From positions 1 through 58,049 of the forward strand of contig JAERTE010000070.1 in assembly GCA_016845145.1 (NCBI GenBank): a stretch of DNA of 58,049 nucleotides, read 5' to 3'. The DNA is from Rhodospirillaceae bacterium (GTDB taxonomy: Bacteria > Pseudomonadota > Alphaproteobacteria > Rhodospirillales > Casp-alpha2). The notes beneath the pieces are model-generated. The model saw only the letters and a program-made list of their open reading frames with translations. It had not been told where the DNA came from and made no database searches. The position numbers were made by a program, and so were the translations under genes. This document shows positions 26,930 through 34,228 of this stretch, piece by piece. How positions within the stretch are numbered: the first letter of the stretch is position 1; every line of letters starts with the position of its first letter.

Positions 26930-28069
26930 ATGATCCGCGATGAAGAATCGTTCGGCGCACTGGTCGAACAAATCCGGAATTTCGTTCGCGATGTAGCGAT
27001 CCCCAACGAGGATCGTGTCGAAGCCGAAGACACCATTCCCGACGATGTGGTCGAGCGCTTGAAGCAACTCGGCAGTTTCGGCTGGTCGATCCCCGAGGAG
27101 TACGGCGGTGCCGGTCTGACGTCGGAGGAACTGGCCATCGCGTTCATGGAATTCACCCAATGCTCGGTCGCTTTTCGGGTTTACGGCGGGCAAAACGCCG
27201 GTATCGGGTCTGAGTGCATCATCCGAGACGGCACGGACGAGCAAAAACGCAAATACCTGCCGCGCCTGGCGACGGGTGAATTGATCGGCTGTCTGGCATT
27301 GACCGAACCGACAGCCGGTTCCGATGCATCGGCAATGAAATCGCGCGCCAAAAAGGTCGATGGCGGCTACATCATCAACGGTCAGAAGTGCTACATCACG
27401 TTGGCGCCCGTCGCCGATCTGTTCACGATTTTCGCCCGCACCGAAGGAGAGCGCGGTGGAAAAGGGGTGACGGCCTTCATCGTCGAGCGCGACACCGAAG
27501 GGCTGTCGACGAGCGGCTCGACGCCAAAAATGGGCCAGGAAGGCGCTCCCATCGGCGAGGTGTTCATGGACGACATGTTCGTCCCCGACGATGCCGTGTT
27601 GGGTGAAGTCGAGGGGATGGGTTTTAAGACCGTGATGAAGGCGCTGAACAAACAGCGCATCAATCTCTCGGCATTGTCCACCGGCCCGGCCATTCGAATG
27701 CTCGACGATTCCATCGCTTACGCCAAGGAGCGCCGACAGTTCGACAAAGCCATTGGCGAATTCCAACTGGTGCAGGCCATGCTCGCCGAATGTAAGGTTG
27801 AGATTGAGGCTGCTCGCGCCCTGATTTTGGAAACAGCCAGGAAACGCGATCGCGGCGAAGACGTGACTATGGATGTCAGTCTGTGCAAGTATTTCTCGAC
27901 GGAAATGTGCAGCCGCGTGGCCGACAAGGCGGTACAGATATTCGGCGGTGCGGGCTACGTGAAAGGCACCGGCATCGAGCGCTTCTACCGCGATGTGCGG
28001 GCGTTCCGGGTCTATGAAGGTACCAGTCAGATTCATCTGTTGAATATCGCCAAGAACCTGCTGAAGTAA
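26930..28069 (+). CDS. Acyl-CoA dehydrogenase
   Basis: 379 residues, standard length. The order is: an N-terminal helical domain (VAIPNEDRVEAE), the flavin-binding beta domain with CLALTEPTAGSDASAM and the YITLAPVADLFTIFART region, and the C-terminal helical domain with IFGGAGYVKGTGIERFYRDVRAFRVYEGTSQIH. The Glu of VYEGTSQ is the catalytic base in most members. It forms trans-2-enoyl-CoA and reduces ETF; the chain type is not readable. RBS AAAGGAGAAG. The GNAT gene follows after 9 bases and ridA precedes at 15 bases. Confidence 0.92.
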   Translation: MIRDEESFGALVEQIRNFVRDVAIPNEDRVEAEDTIPDDVVERLKQLGSFGWSIPEEYGGAGLTSEELAIAFMEFTQCSVAFRVYGGQNAGIGSECIIRDGTDEQKRKYLPRLATGELIGCLALTEPTAGSDASAMKSRAKKVDGGYIINGQKCYITLAPVADLFTIFARTEGERGGKGVTAFIVERDTEGLSTSGSTPKMGQEGAPIGEVFMDDMFVPDDAVLGEVEGMGFKTVMKALNKQRINLSALSTGPAIRMLDDSIAYAKERRQFDKAIGEFQLVQAMLAECKVEIEAARALILETARKRDRGEDVTMDVSLCKYFSTEMCSRVADKAVQIFGGAGYVKGTGIERFYRDVRAFRVYEGTSQIHLLNIAKNLLK

Positions 28070-28078
28070 CGGCGCGCC

Positions 28079-28801
28079 ATGGCTGAGCGAACCAACGAAC
28101 TCGGCCAGCCCATCGGGTTCGACGTGCCCGGTTGGACGGCGTGTGGGCATCCGCCCAGGACGGTTATGCGGGGCCGATATTGCCGATTGGAACCCATCGA
28201 TCCCGACCGCCACGCGGCACAGTTGTTCGCCGCCAATGCCGCTGATGCCGATGGCAGGATGTGGACCTACATGAACCATGGGCCTTTCGACACATTGGAG
28301 CAGTACCGTACGTGGATGGATGCATCATGCATGGGCGATGATCCGATGTTCCATACCATCATTGACGAGGCCAGCGGCGAAGCACTGGGCGTTGCCGCCT
28401 ATCTTCGGATCAATAAGGCGAACGGGGTGATGGAAGTCGGCTCCATTGCTTATGCACCTGCACTGCAACGCACGCGGGCGGCGACCGAGGCGATGTTCTT
28501 GATGATGCAACGCGTATTCGATGAATTGGGCTATCGGCGTTATGAGTGGAAGTGCGATGCGCTGAACGCGGGGTCCAGGGCGGCGGCACTTCGCCTGGGC
28601 TTCACATTCGAAGGCGTTTTCGAGCAAGCCATCCTGTATAAAGGCCGCAATCGCGACACCGCCTGGTATGCGATCACCGATAAACGCTGGCCGTCGGTGA
28701 AAGCCGCGTTCGAAAGTTGGCTCAGTCCGGACAATTTCGATGATGACGGGCGGCAGAAGCGAAAGCTCGATAGGTTGACTTCCGATCATGCAGGTCCCTA
28801 A
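28079..28801 (+). CDS. GNAT-family N-acetyltransferase (RimJ/RimL-like)
   Basis: 240 residues. The N-terminal RYCRLEPIDPDRHAAQLF segment and the acetyl-CoA region GSIAYAPALQRTRAATEAM, with NAGSRAAALRLGFTFEG, match GNATs of the RimJ/RimL group. It has an extra N-terminal 35 residues and a charged C-terminal tail (RQKRKLDRLTSD). Substrate unknown; relatives acetylate protein N-termini or small amines. It is the last gene of the ridA-acyl-CoA dehydrogenase-GNAT set; the following metal island begins 9 bases after the stop. Confidence 0.85.
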   Translation: MAERTNELGQPIGFDVPGWTACGHPPRTVMRGRYCRLEPIDPDRHAAQLFAANAADADGRMWTYMNHGPFDTLEQYRTWMDASCMGDDPMFHTIIDEASGEALGVAAYLRINKANGVMEVGSIAYAPALQRTRAATEAMFLMMQRVFDELGYRRYEWKCDALNAGSRAAALRLGFTFEGVFEQAILYKGRNRDTAWYAITDKRWPSVKAAFESWLSPDNFDDDGRQKRKLDRLTSDHAGP

Positions 28802-28810
28802 CTCAAAACT

Positions 28811-29158
28811 ATGATCCGAATCGTGATTATGATGATCTCAATGCTGATCGCGGTGACCCCCGCCATTGCGGAATTTACCCATGTCCATGGGGCGGACATC
28901 CGATCAGCCGAAGCTCCGTCTGCCAATCAGCATTCGCACGGCCAGCATCAAGACGAAACCGTTTGTGAACACGGTTTGCTGAAGGGGTGTTGTCCGGGGA
29001 TGAGCGGTTCTGGCGGACATTGTTTCTCGGTCTTCCTGAAAAATGACGCATGGGGCGGCGTGGTCTTGATGATACGAGCAGGCAGATATTTCCCCGCCCA
29101 TGAGCGTTTTCTCAAGCGAACCCATCTTGATCACGAGACGCCGCCGCCACGAATCTAA
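28811..29158 (+). CDS. Small secreted His/Cys-rich protein, probably metal-binding
   Basis: 115 residues; no family recognised with confidence. A signal peptide (MIRIVIMMISMLIAVTPAIA) is followed by a His-rich stretch (HVHGADI, HSHGQHQDE, CEHG) and a Cys cluster (KGCCPGM, GGHC). The C-terminal part has basic and His residues and ends in PPPRI, a tail often seen in short proteins of copper-resistance loci. Position beside a cupredoxin and MerF supports a copper- or mercury-binding periplasmic role. RBS is weak. It starts 9 bases after the GNAT stop. Confidence 0.6.
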   Translation: MIRIVIMMISMLIAVTPAIAEFTHVHGADIRSAEAPSANQHSHGQHQDETVCEHGLLKGCCPGMSGSGGHCFSVFLKNDAWGGVVLMIRAGRYFPAHERFLKRTHLDHETPPPRI

Positions 29159-29254
29159 ATTGAGCTTCTACGCGGAGGGGTTATTCCCCGCTAGAGACGT
29201 GCCATTACGATGGCGTCAGTTTTTCGTGTTTCGAATGATCAAGGAATGAAGTCA

Positions 29255-29746
29255 ATGAACGTGATTAAGTTTCGCGGCCTTCTCGCCGCTTGTACCGCGC
29301 TGGCCATAGGCATGGGCGCGCACACCAGTTTCGCCGACGCAGGACATGGCGACGCTAAAAAGATCGGCAAACCAGGCAAGGACGAGGCTGCGAGCCGCAC
29401 GATCGAAGTGAAAATGTACGATAGCTATTACGAACCAAAATCTCTCACGATCAAAGAAGGGGAGACCGTTCGATTTATCGTCCACAACAGAGGGGAATTG
29501 GTGCATGAGTTCAATATCGCCACGCACGACATGCACATGGCGCACGCATCGGAAATGATGAAGATGATGGAGAGTGGCTCAATGGGACCCGGCATGCATG
29601 ATGATCCCAACAGCGTGTTGCTGGAGCCCGGCAAGTCCGGTGAAATCATCTGGACTTTTCCCAGGCACGCTAAACTGGAGTTCGCGTGCAATGTACCGGG
29701 TCACTATGAGGCCGGTATGCACGGTACAATTAGGCTCTCGCACTGA
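29255..29746 (+). CDS. Secreted cupredoxin-domain protein
   Basis: 163 residues from the ATG behind AAGGA; an ATG at 29246 lies inside that site, and starts further upstream would bury the signal peptide. The signal peptide (MNVIKFRGLLAACTALAIG...) ends near ADA. The mature protein has the blue-copper ligand set: His in LVHEFNI, then FACNVPGHYEAGM supplying Cys, His and Met. A Met/His-rich loop (HDMHMAHASEMMKMMESG) between the strands may bind extra Cu(I), as in copper-resistance proteins. Likely a periplasmic copper carrier or electron carrier. Followed by an intrinsic terminator (29752-29790). Confidence 0.88.
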   Translation: MNVIKFRGLLAACTALAIGMGAHTSFADAGHGDAKKIGKPGKDEAASRTIEVKMYDSYYEPKSLTIKEGETVRFIVHNRGELVHEFNIATHDMHMAHASEMMKMMESGSMGPGMHDDPNSVLLEPGKSGEIIWTFPRHAKLEFACNVPGHYEAGMHGTIRLSH

Positions 29747-29751
29747 GGTCA

Positions 29752-29790
29752 CGGGGCGGCAGGCGCATTTACGCCTGCTTCCCCGGTTTT
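29752..29790 (+). terminator. Rho-independent terminator after cupredoxin gene
   Basis: A 7-base perfect stem GCAGGCG/CGCCTGC with a 6-base loop (CATTTA) is extended by outer CGGGG/CCCCG pairing across small bulges and followed by GTTTT. It lies just after the cupredoxin stop, separating it from merF. Confidence 0.75.
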
Positions 29791-29857
29791 CCGCGTTGGG
29801 ATGGAGTTCACGGAAGATTGATTCCTGCGCGCGGATTCGAAGTGCTAAGAGGTGGCC

Positions 29858-30061
29858 ATGGCAAACGATAAACTCTTCAAAGTTGGGCTGATCGGTACCG
29901 TGATTGCGGCAATTTGTTGCTTCACACCGGTGCTGGTCATACTTCTCGGTGCTGTCGGATTATCGGCGGCGATTGGCTGGCTTGATATTGTCTTGTTGCC
30001 GGCGCTGGGCCTTTTTGTGGCGATTACGGTGTTCGCGTTTCTCAGGCGGCGTTCGGCATGA
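29858..30061 (+). CDS. merF: MerF-like mercuric ion transport protein
   Basis: 67 residues from the ATG behind AGAGG; GTG at 29852 is an alternative. Two membrane helices. The first contains the vicinal Cys pair ICCFTPVLVILLGAVGLSA, which is the Hg(II)-binding signature of MerF, and the second is LDIVLLPALGLFVAITV. MerF moves Hg(II) into the cytoplasm for reduction by MerA. The usual second Cys pair near the C-terminus is absent here, but the overlapping next gene encodes a Cys-rich protein. No merR, merA or merP is in the window, so this is an isolated uptake protein that may handle another soft metal. Stop overlaps the next start (ATGA). Confidence 0.85.
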   Translation: MANDKLFKVGLIGTVIAAICCFTPVLVILLGAVGLSAAIGWLDIVLLPALGLFVAITVFAFLRRRSA

Positions 30062-30270
30062 CCGAGCTTTCCTCGACCATCACCTGTCCGCATTGCGGCC
30101 ATAGTCAGACCGACACCATGCCCACCGATGCCTGTCAGTATTTCTATGATTGCGCCGGATGTGGCGAAGTGCTGAAGCCCAAGCCCGGCGACTGTTGCGT
30201 CTATTGTTCCTACGGCACCGTGCCTTGCCCGCCCATTCAAGAGGGCGATGCCTGCTGCGAAGCCTCTTAG
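30058..30270 (+). CDS. GDCCVxC-domain small Cys-rich protein
   Basis: 70 residues with nine or more Cys. An N-terminal CPHCG and a CAGCG form a zinc-ribbon-like pair, followed by the family motif GDCCVYCSYGTVPCPP. This family (GDCCVxC domain, some members being selenoproteins) is often found beside merF or merT; its function is not established. Here all positions are Cys and no in-frame UGA occurs. It overlaps merF by four bases, so the two are surely co-translated. Its TAG stop overlaps the TAA of the convergent CaiB gene (TTAG at 30267-30270). Confidence 0.85.
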   Translation: MTELSSTITCPHCGHSQTDTMPTDACQYFYDCAGCGEVLKPKPGDCCVYCSYGTVPCPPIQEGDACCEAS

Positions 30271-31472
30271 CTTATTGCGCCATTGTCGCGGAACGCGGCA
30301 ATTTCATCATCGCTGAATCCCAACTCGCTCAAAACGCTATCGGTATCCTCGCCCAGCATGCGCGCCGGTCGCAATTGGGGTTGCGGTGTGCCACTGAACA
30401 TGGCTGCCGGGCGGGCTTGGCGCACACGGCCCATGCCGGGCTGATCCAATTCATGGATCAGATCGTTGGCCTTGACCTGTTCGTTGTCGAGCATCTCCCA
30501 GCGGCTGAGCACCGGCGCGCAGGGCACATCGGCGGCCTGTAGGCGGCCCAGAATTTCCTCACGTCCATAATCGCCCAAAGCGGCTTCAATGGTTTCCAAT
30601 CGCTCTTGGCGGTTGGTATTGCGCAGGCCCGCCGTGACGAAGCGCGGATCGTCGATGAGTTCGGGCCGGTCGACGGCTTCACACAGGGCTTTCCATTCCG
30701 GGTCGGATACCGCGCCGAGCGTGATATAGCCGTCCGATGTCGGGAAGATCATGTCGTGGGCGGAGGATTTGTGCGCAAGGTCTTCACCACCGACTTTTGT
30801 GAACGGCGCCATGCCCTCGGGCCAGATGTAGGAAACGATGGTGTCGAGCATGGATACCTCGACGTGCTGGCCTTTGCCGGTACGCACGCGTGACAGTAAC
30901 GCCGCCGTCACCGCCTGGGCGGCGAAGGCAGCGGTGGTTTTGTCGGCAACGATAGTGCGGATCATTCTGGGCCGGCCTGTGTCGGCGTCGGCCTGGACTT
31001 CGGCAATCCCCGAAAGCGCTTGCACCACCGGGTCATAAACCCGCTTGTCTGCATAAGGTCCTTCATTGCCAACGCCGCTGATCGACAGATAGACCAAGCC
31101 GGGATTGCGTTCGAGCACGGTTTCGGCATCGAAACCCAGGCGCTCGATCACGCCGGGGCGGTAGTTCTGTGCGAACACGTCGGCGTCTTCCAGCAGGCGC
31201 CAGAGGATTTCGGCGGCTTCCGGTTTCTTCAAATCGAGAGTCACGGATTTTTTGCCGCGATTGCAGGCAACGAACCCCGGCGTCATGTCAGGGTCGGGCC
31301 CGCGATGGCGCATGATGTCGCCCTTGGGGCTTTCGATCTTGATCACGTCGGCGCCCTGGTCGGCCAGCATGCCCATGGCGGCGGGGCCGGAGACGACGGA
31401 GGTGGCGTCGATGATTCGGATGCCCGCTAATGGGCCCGCTGGCGGACCTTCGTTGATACTCTGATCAGTCAT
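30267..31472 (-). CDS. CaiB/BaiF-family (class III) CoA-transferase
   Basis: 401 residues, full length. N-terminal PLAGIRIIDATSVVSGPAAMGMLADQGADVIKIE, the FVACNRGKKSVTLDLK segment and RTGKGQHVEVSMLDTIVSY are family hallmarks. The catalytic Asp is expected near residue 170. Moves CoA between acids without an acyl-enzyme anhydride typical of class I; relatives handle carnitine, formate/oxalate, succinate/malate or mesaconate. Partner GST and SDR genes lie upstream on the same strand with ATGA and 4-base spacings, so all three form one operon. Confidence 0.9.
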   Translation of the reverse strand: MTDQSINEGPPAGPLAGIRIIDATSVVSGPAAMGMLADQGADVIKIESPKGDIMRHRGPDPDMTPGFVACNRGKKSVTLDLKKPEAAEILWRLLEDADVFAQNYRPGVIERLGFDAETVLERNPGLVYLSISGVGNEGPYADKRVYDPVVQALSGIAEVQADADTGRPRMIRTIVADKTTAAFAAQAVTAALLSRVRTGKGQHVEVSMLDTIVSYIWPEGMAPFTKVGGEDLAHKSSAHDMIFPTSDGYITLGAVSDPEWKALCEAVDRPELIDDPRFVTAGLRNTNRQERLETIEAALGDYGREEILGRLQAADVPCAPVLSRWEMLDNEQVKANDLIHELDQPGMGRVRQARPAAMFSGTPQPQLRPARMLGEDTDSVLSELGFSDDEIAAFRDNGAIS

Positions 31473-32101
31473 GGATTATTCGCGGACAGCGCCTTGGCAT
31501 AACCAGGCCGGGCGGTGACACGTTCCCTGTAGTCGTTGATCTCACTTGGTAGCTCGAAGTTGTAACGCTCGGCGAAGAACAAGCAACTCTGCATCAGGAT
31601 ATCGACGCCGGAAAACGTATCGCCCAACAGGTATTGCCCACCGGCCGCGACGTCGGGCGCCGCGGCGGTGATCATGCGCTCGAAATACGCGCGGGCGGTT
31701 TCCTCGGCCACCGGCGCTTCGCCGTAGATGCCGGGCAGGTCGACATGGCGGCGCAGTACGTAAAGCGATGTGGCGTCCAATTCCATGGTGATGAACGACT
31801 GCCACTCGAAATAACGCGCACGGTCCTCAATGGATTTAGGTATCAGGCGTACAGTATCGGTGGAATAGCGCTCGGCCAAGTATGTGACGATGGCCGGGCT
31901 TTCGGTCATGGTCAACTTACCGTCCTGCAGCGCCGGGACTTTCTTGCGCGGATTGACGGCAAGGAACGCTGCATCATCCATGGCGGGCGTGCGTGGCCGG
32001 ATCGGTTTGATTTCGTAGTTCAGGCCCAGTTCGATCAAGGCCCAATGGACGCGGATCGTGCGGCTGGTGCCGACGCCCCAAACGACACGTTGATCAGTCA
32101 T
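31469..32101 (-). CDS. Glutathione S-transferase
   Basis: 210 residues from the ATG at 32099-32101; an upstream ATG at 32158 would overlap the SDR gene. The N-terminal thioredoxin fold includes VVWGVGTSRTIRVHWALIELGL, with Ser/Thr at the usual activation position. NPRKKVPALQDGKLTMTESPAIVTYLAERY carries the cis-Pro and the Glu-Ser glutathione contacts. The helical C-terminal domain is complete. Function may be conjugation, reduction or isomerisation; the CoA-transferase and SDR partners suggest catabolism of an organic acid rather than stress defence. Overlaps the CaiB start by four bases. Confidence 0.88.
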   Translation of the reverse strand: MTDQRVVWGVGTSRTIRVHWALIELGLNYEIKPIRPRTPAMDDAAFLAVNPRKKVPALQDGKLTMTESPAIVTYLAERYSTDTVRLIPKSIEDRARYFEWQSFITMELDATSLYVLRRHVDLPGIYGEAPVAEETARAYFERMITAAAPDVAAGGQYLLGDTFSGVDILMQSCLFFAERYNFELPSEINDYRERVTARPGYAKALSANNP

Positions 32102-32105
32102 GTCA

Positions 32106-32849
32106 TCACCACGGCTCGACAAACGGGCGGATGTCCAGCTCATGTGTCCAGCCGTCACGTTTTTGCTGGGTCAATGTCCAGAACGCTTCGGCCACCGATG
32201 CCAGATCGATCAGGCTGTCTTCCGGGAATTCCAGGTCGTCATCACCGGCGGCGGCGCGCCTGCGCGCATGAATGGCCGGGCTGTCGACGCCGCCGTCAAT
32301 CACCAGGTGTGCCACGTGGATGCCCATGGGGCCGAGTTCACGCGCCAGGCTTTGTGCCACCGCGCGCAACCCGAACTTGGCGCTGGCGAAGGCCGCAAAT
32401 CCAGGTCCGCCGCGTAGGCTTGCCGTGGCACCCGTAAATAAAATTGTGCCCTGACCTCTCGGCACCATGCGCCGTGCCGCCTCGCGCCCGGCCAAAAATC
32501 CACCGAAGCAGCTCAGTTCCCAAACCCTGCGGAACAGCTTCGCTTCGGTTTCCAAGATTGGTTTGCGCGCGTTGGCGCCGGCGTTGTAGAGCACCACATC
32601 GATGGGTCCGAGGTCGCGCTCCACGGTGTCAAACAACTGCGCGCAGGCCTCTTCATCACGGGCGTCGCTGGAATAGGCTTTCAACGTGCCGCCGCTATCG
32701 GCAATCTCTTGGATAAGTTCATCGGACATAGACGCGTCGCGTCGGGCCACTGCGACCGAATAGCCGCCGGCACAGAAGCGCCGGGCGAAAGCCGCCCCGA
32801 TGGCGTCTCCGGCGCCGATGGCCAGCGCCACGGGTTGCGTATCACTCAT
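32106..32849 (-). CDS. Short-chain dehydrogenase-like protein lacking the catalytic Tyr
   Basis: 247 residues with an SDR fold: N-terminal AIGAGDAIGAAFARRF nucleotide motif, VVLYNAGANARKPI for the NAG motif, and GLRAVAQSLARELGPMGIHV. The catalytic YxxxK is Phe154-x3-Lys158 (FASAK), and the position of the usual Ser is Ala141, so the normal hydride-transfer triad is incomplete. Either a binding protein or a noncanonical enzyme. First gene of the SDR-GST-CaiB operon, divergent from the amidinotransferase with a 92-base gap. Confidence 0.82.
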   Translation of the reverse strand: MSDTQPVALAIGAGDAIGAAFARRFCAGGYSVAVARRDASMSDELIQEIADSGGTLKAYSSDARDEEACAQLFDTVERDLGPIDVVLYNAGANARKPILETEAKLFRRVWELSCFGGFLAGREAARRMVPRGQGTILFTGATASLRGGPGFAAFASAKFGLRAVAQSLARELGPMGIHVAHLVIDGGVDSPAIHARRRAAAGDDDLEFPEDSLIDLASVAEAFWTLTQQKRDGWTHELDIRPFVEPW

Positions 32850-32941
32850 GGATCATTCGTCCTCCCCATCAATTTAATGACCTTTACCCGCGCGGCAATG
32901 TTTGTCAAAAAGCGCAGTCATTATATCGAGGAGAGGGCATT

Positions 32942-34063
32942 ATGGTCGGAACGGAAACCAAGACCATCGTCAATTCATGGAACGAATGGGATCCGTTGAA
33001 GCACATTATCGTCGGGCGCGCGGATGGATGTTGCATTCCGCCCTCAGAGCCTGCTAGCGATCCGAAAATTCCCGCCGACAGCGACATGCTGGGTATGCAT
33101 GGGCCGCGAAGCCAAGAAAGCGTGGAAAAAGCCAACGCTCAATTGGACAACTTGGCGCGGATTTTGGAGGAGCGCGGTGTGCGCGTCGACCGGCCCGACC
33201 CCATCGACTTCAACCAACCCATTGCCACACCCGATTGGCAACACGGCTCCATGTTCGGCTGCCAGCCGCCGCGCGATGTCATTTTAACGGTAGGCTCGGA
33301 AATGCTGGAAGCGACGATGTCGTATCGCTCGCGCTGGTTTGAGTACCTTTGCTACCGGCCCCTGCTGCAGCGCTACTACAACGAAGACCCGAACATGCGT
33401 CACGAGGCTGCGCCGAAGCCGCGCCTGACCGATGCATCGTACAAAGAAGACTATCTCTCTGATGACATCACCATCGATGAGCGTTTGCAGATGGTGGCGG
33501 CGAAAGATTTCGTCACCACCGAGGAAGAGCCGCTGTTCGATGCCGCGGACTGCCTGCGTATGGGACGCGATTTGGTGGTGCAGCATGGCTTCACGACCAA
33601 TCTTAAAGGCGTTGATTGGCTTGGGCGTCATTTTCCCGACCATCGCGTGCATGCGGTGAATTTTCCGGGCGACCCGTATCCGATCCATATCGATGCCACG
33701 TTCACGCCACTCAAACCCGGGCTGATTATCAACAACCCGGATCGCCGTCTGGCCGATGATTGCCGTGGCCTTTTCGAGCGCAACGGCTGGGAGATCGTCG
33801 ACGCCGCGCGCCCGGCCCACAACGAGCCGCCCGCACTTTGCTATTCGTCGGTGTGGTTGTCGATGAACGTATTGATGATCGATGAGAAGACCGTGTGCTC
33901 GGAGGCCAGCGAGGTGCATCAATTGGAACAGTTGGACAAGCTTGGTTTCAACGTGATTCCGGTGCCGTTCCGCGACGCCTATCCGTTCGGGGGTGGCCTG
34001 CATTGCGCCACCACCGATGTCCATCGCGAGGGCACATGCCAGGATTACTTCCCAAAGCAGTAA
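32942..34063 (+). CDS. Amidinotransferase, glycine-amidinotransferase-like
   Basis: 373 residues. N-terminal VNSWNEWDPLKHIIVGRADG, central DAADCLRMGRDL with the Asp, PIHIDATFTPLKPGLI with the His, and C-terminal GGGLHCATTDVHREGT with the catalytic Cys match L-arginine:glycine/inosamine amidinotransferases. Expected reaction: transfer of an amidino group from arginine to a primary amine, giving ornithine and a guanidino compound. The acceptor is unknown; no guanidinoacetate methyltransferase or aminocyclitol gene is near. Single gene flanked by the divergent SDR operon and the pnt promoter region. Confidence 0.88.
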   Translation: MVGTETKTIVNSWNEWDPLKHIIVGRADGCCIPPSEPASDPKIPADSDMLGMHGPRSQESVEKANAQLDNLARILEERGVRVDRPDPIDFNQPIATPDWQHGSMFGCQPPRDVILTVGSEMLEATMSYRSRWFEYLCYRPLLQRYYNEDPNMRHEAAPKPRLTDASYKEDYLSDDITIDERLQMVAAKDFVTTEEEPLFDAADCLRMGRDLVVQHGFTTNLKGVDWLGRHFPDHRVHAVNFPGDPYPIHIDATFTPLKPGLIINNPDRRLADDCRGLFERNGWEIVDAARPAHNEPPALCYSSVWLSMNVLMIDEKTVCSEASEVHQLEQLDKLGFNVIPVPFRDAYPFGGGLHCATTDVHREGTCQDYFPKQ

Positions 34064-34122
34064 TTCCGGCCCCTAAGTGTTGCGACTTCCGGTGAACTTG
34101 GTCATAGTCTCCTGAGACGATT

Positions 34123-34152
34123 TTGCTTTTAAATTTACGAAAACGGTATAAA
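34123..34152 (+). promoter_or_regulatory. Putative sigma-70-type promoter of the pnt operon
   Basis: TTGCTT at 34123-34128 and TATAAA at 34147-34152 are separated by 18 bases, in the AT-rich part of the 165-base gap before pntAA. Transcription would start near 34159, leaving an untranslated leader of about 70 bases that holds a hairpin. Confidence 0.45.
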
Positions 34153-34177
34153 TTGTCTCGATAATTGAAAAAATGCA

Positions 34178-34202
34178 CACCTGAGATCACTTATCTTAGG
34201 TG
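34178..34202 (+). promoter_or_regulatory. Inverted repeat in pnt leader
   Basis: Arms CACCTGAGAT (34178-34187) and ATCTTAGGTG (34193-34202) pair over ten positions with one G-T wobble and a 5-base loop. It ends 26 bases before the pntAA start, so it could be an operator or a leader hairpin; the sequence alone cannot decide. Confidence 0.5.
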
Positions 34203-34228
34203 AAAGTCGCAAGCCAAGGGGTTTCGAT

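Noticed and set aside
26741..28279. 512-codon minus-strand frame across RidA, acyl-CoA dehydrogenase and GNAT genes
   Set aside because: Spans three well-supported plus-strand genes and gives no recognisable protein.
29858..30270. Possible selenoprotein in the GDCCVxC family
   Set aside because: The family includes selenoproteins, but all motif positions here are Cys codons and no in-frame TGA occurs before the TAG stop.
34107..34130. Terminator of the amidinotransferase gene (GTCTC-CT-GAGAC followed by T-rich sequence)
   Set aside because: A five-base stem with a two-base loop cannot fold well; the T-rich part is better explained as the pnt promoter region.
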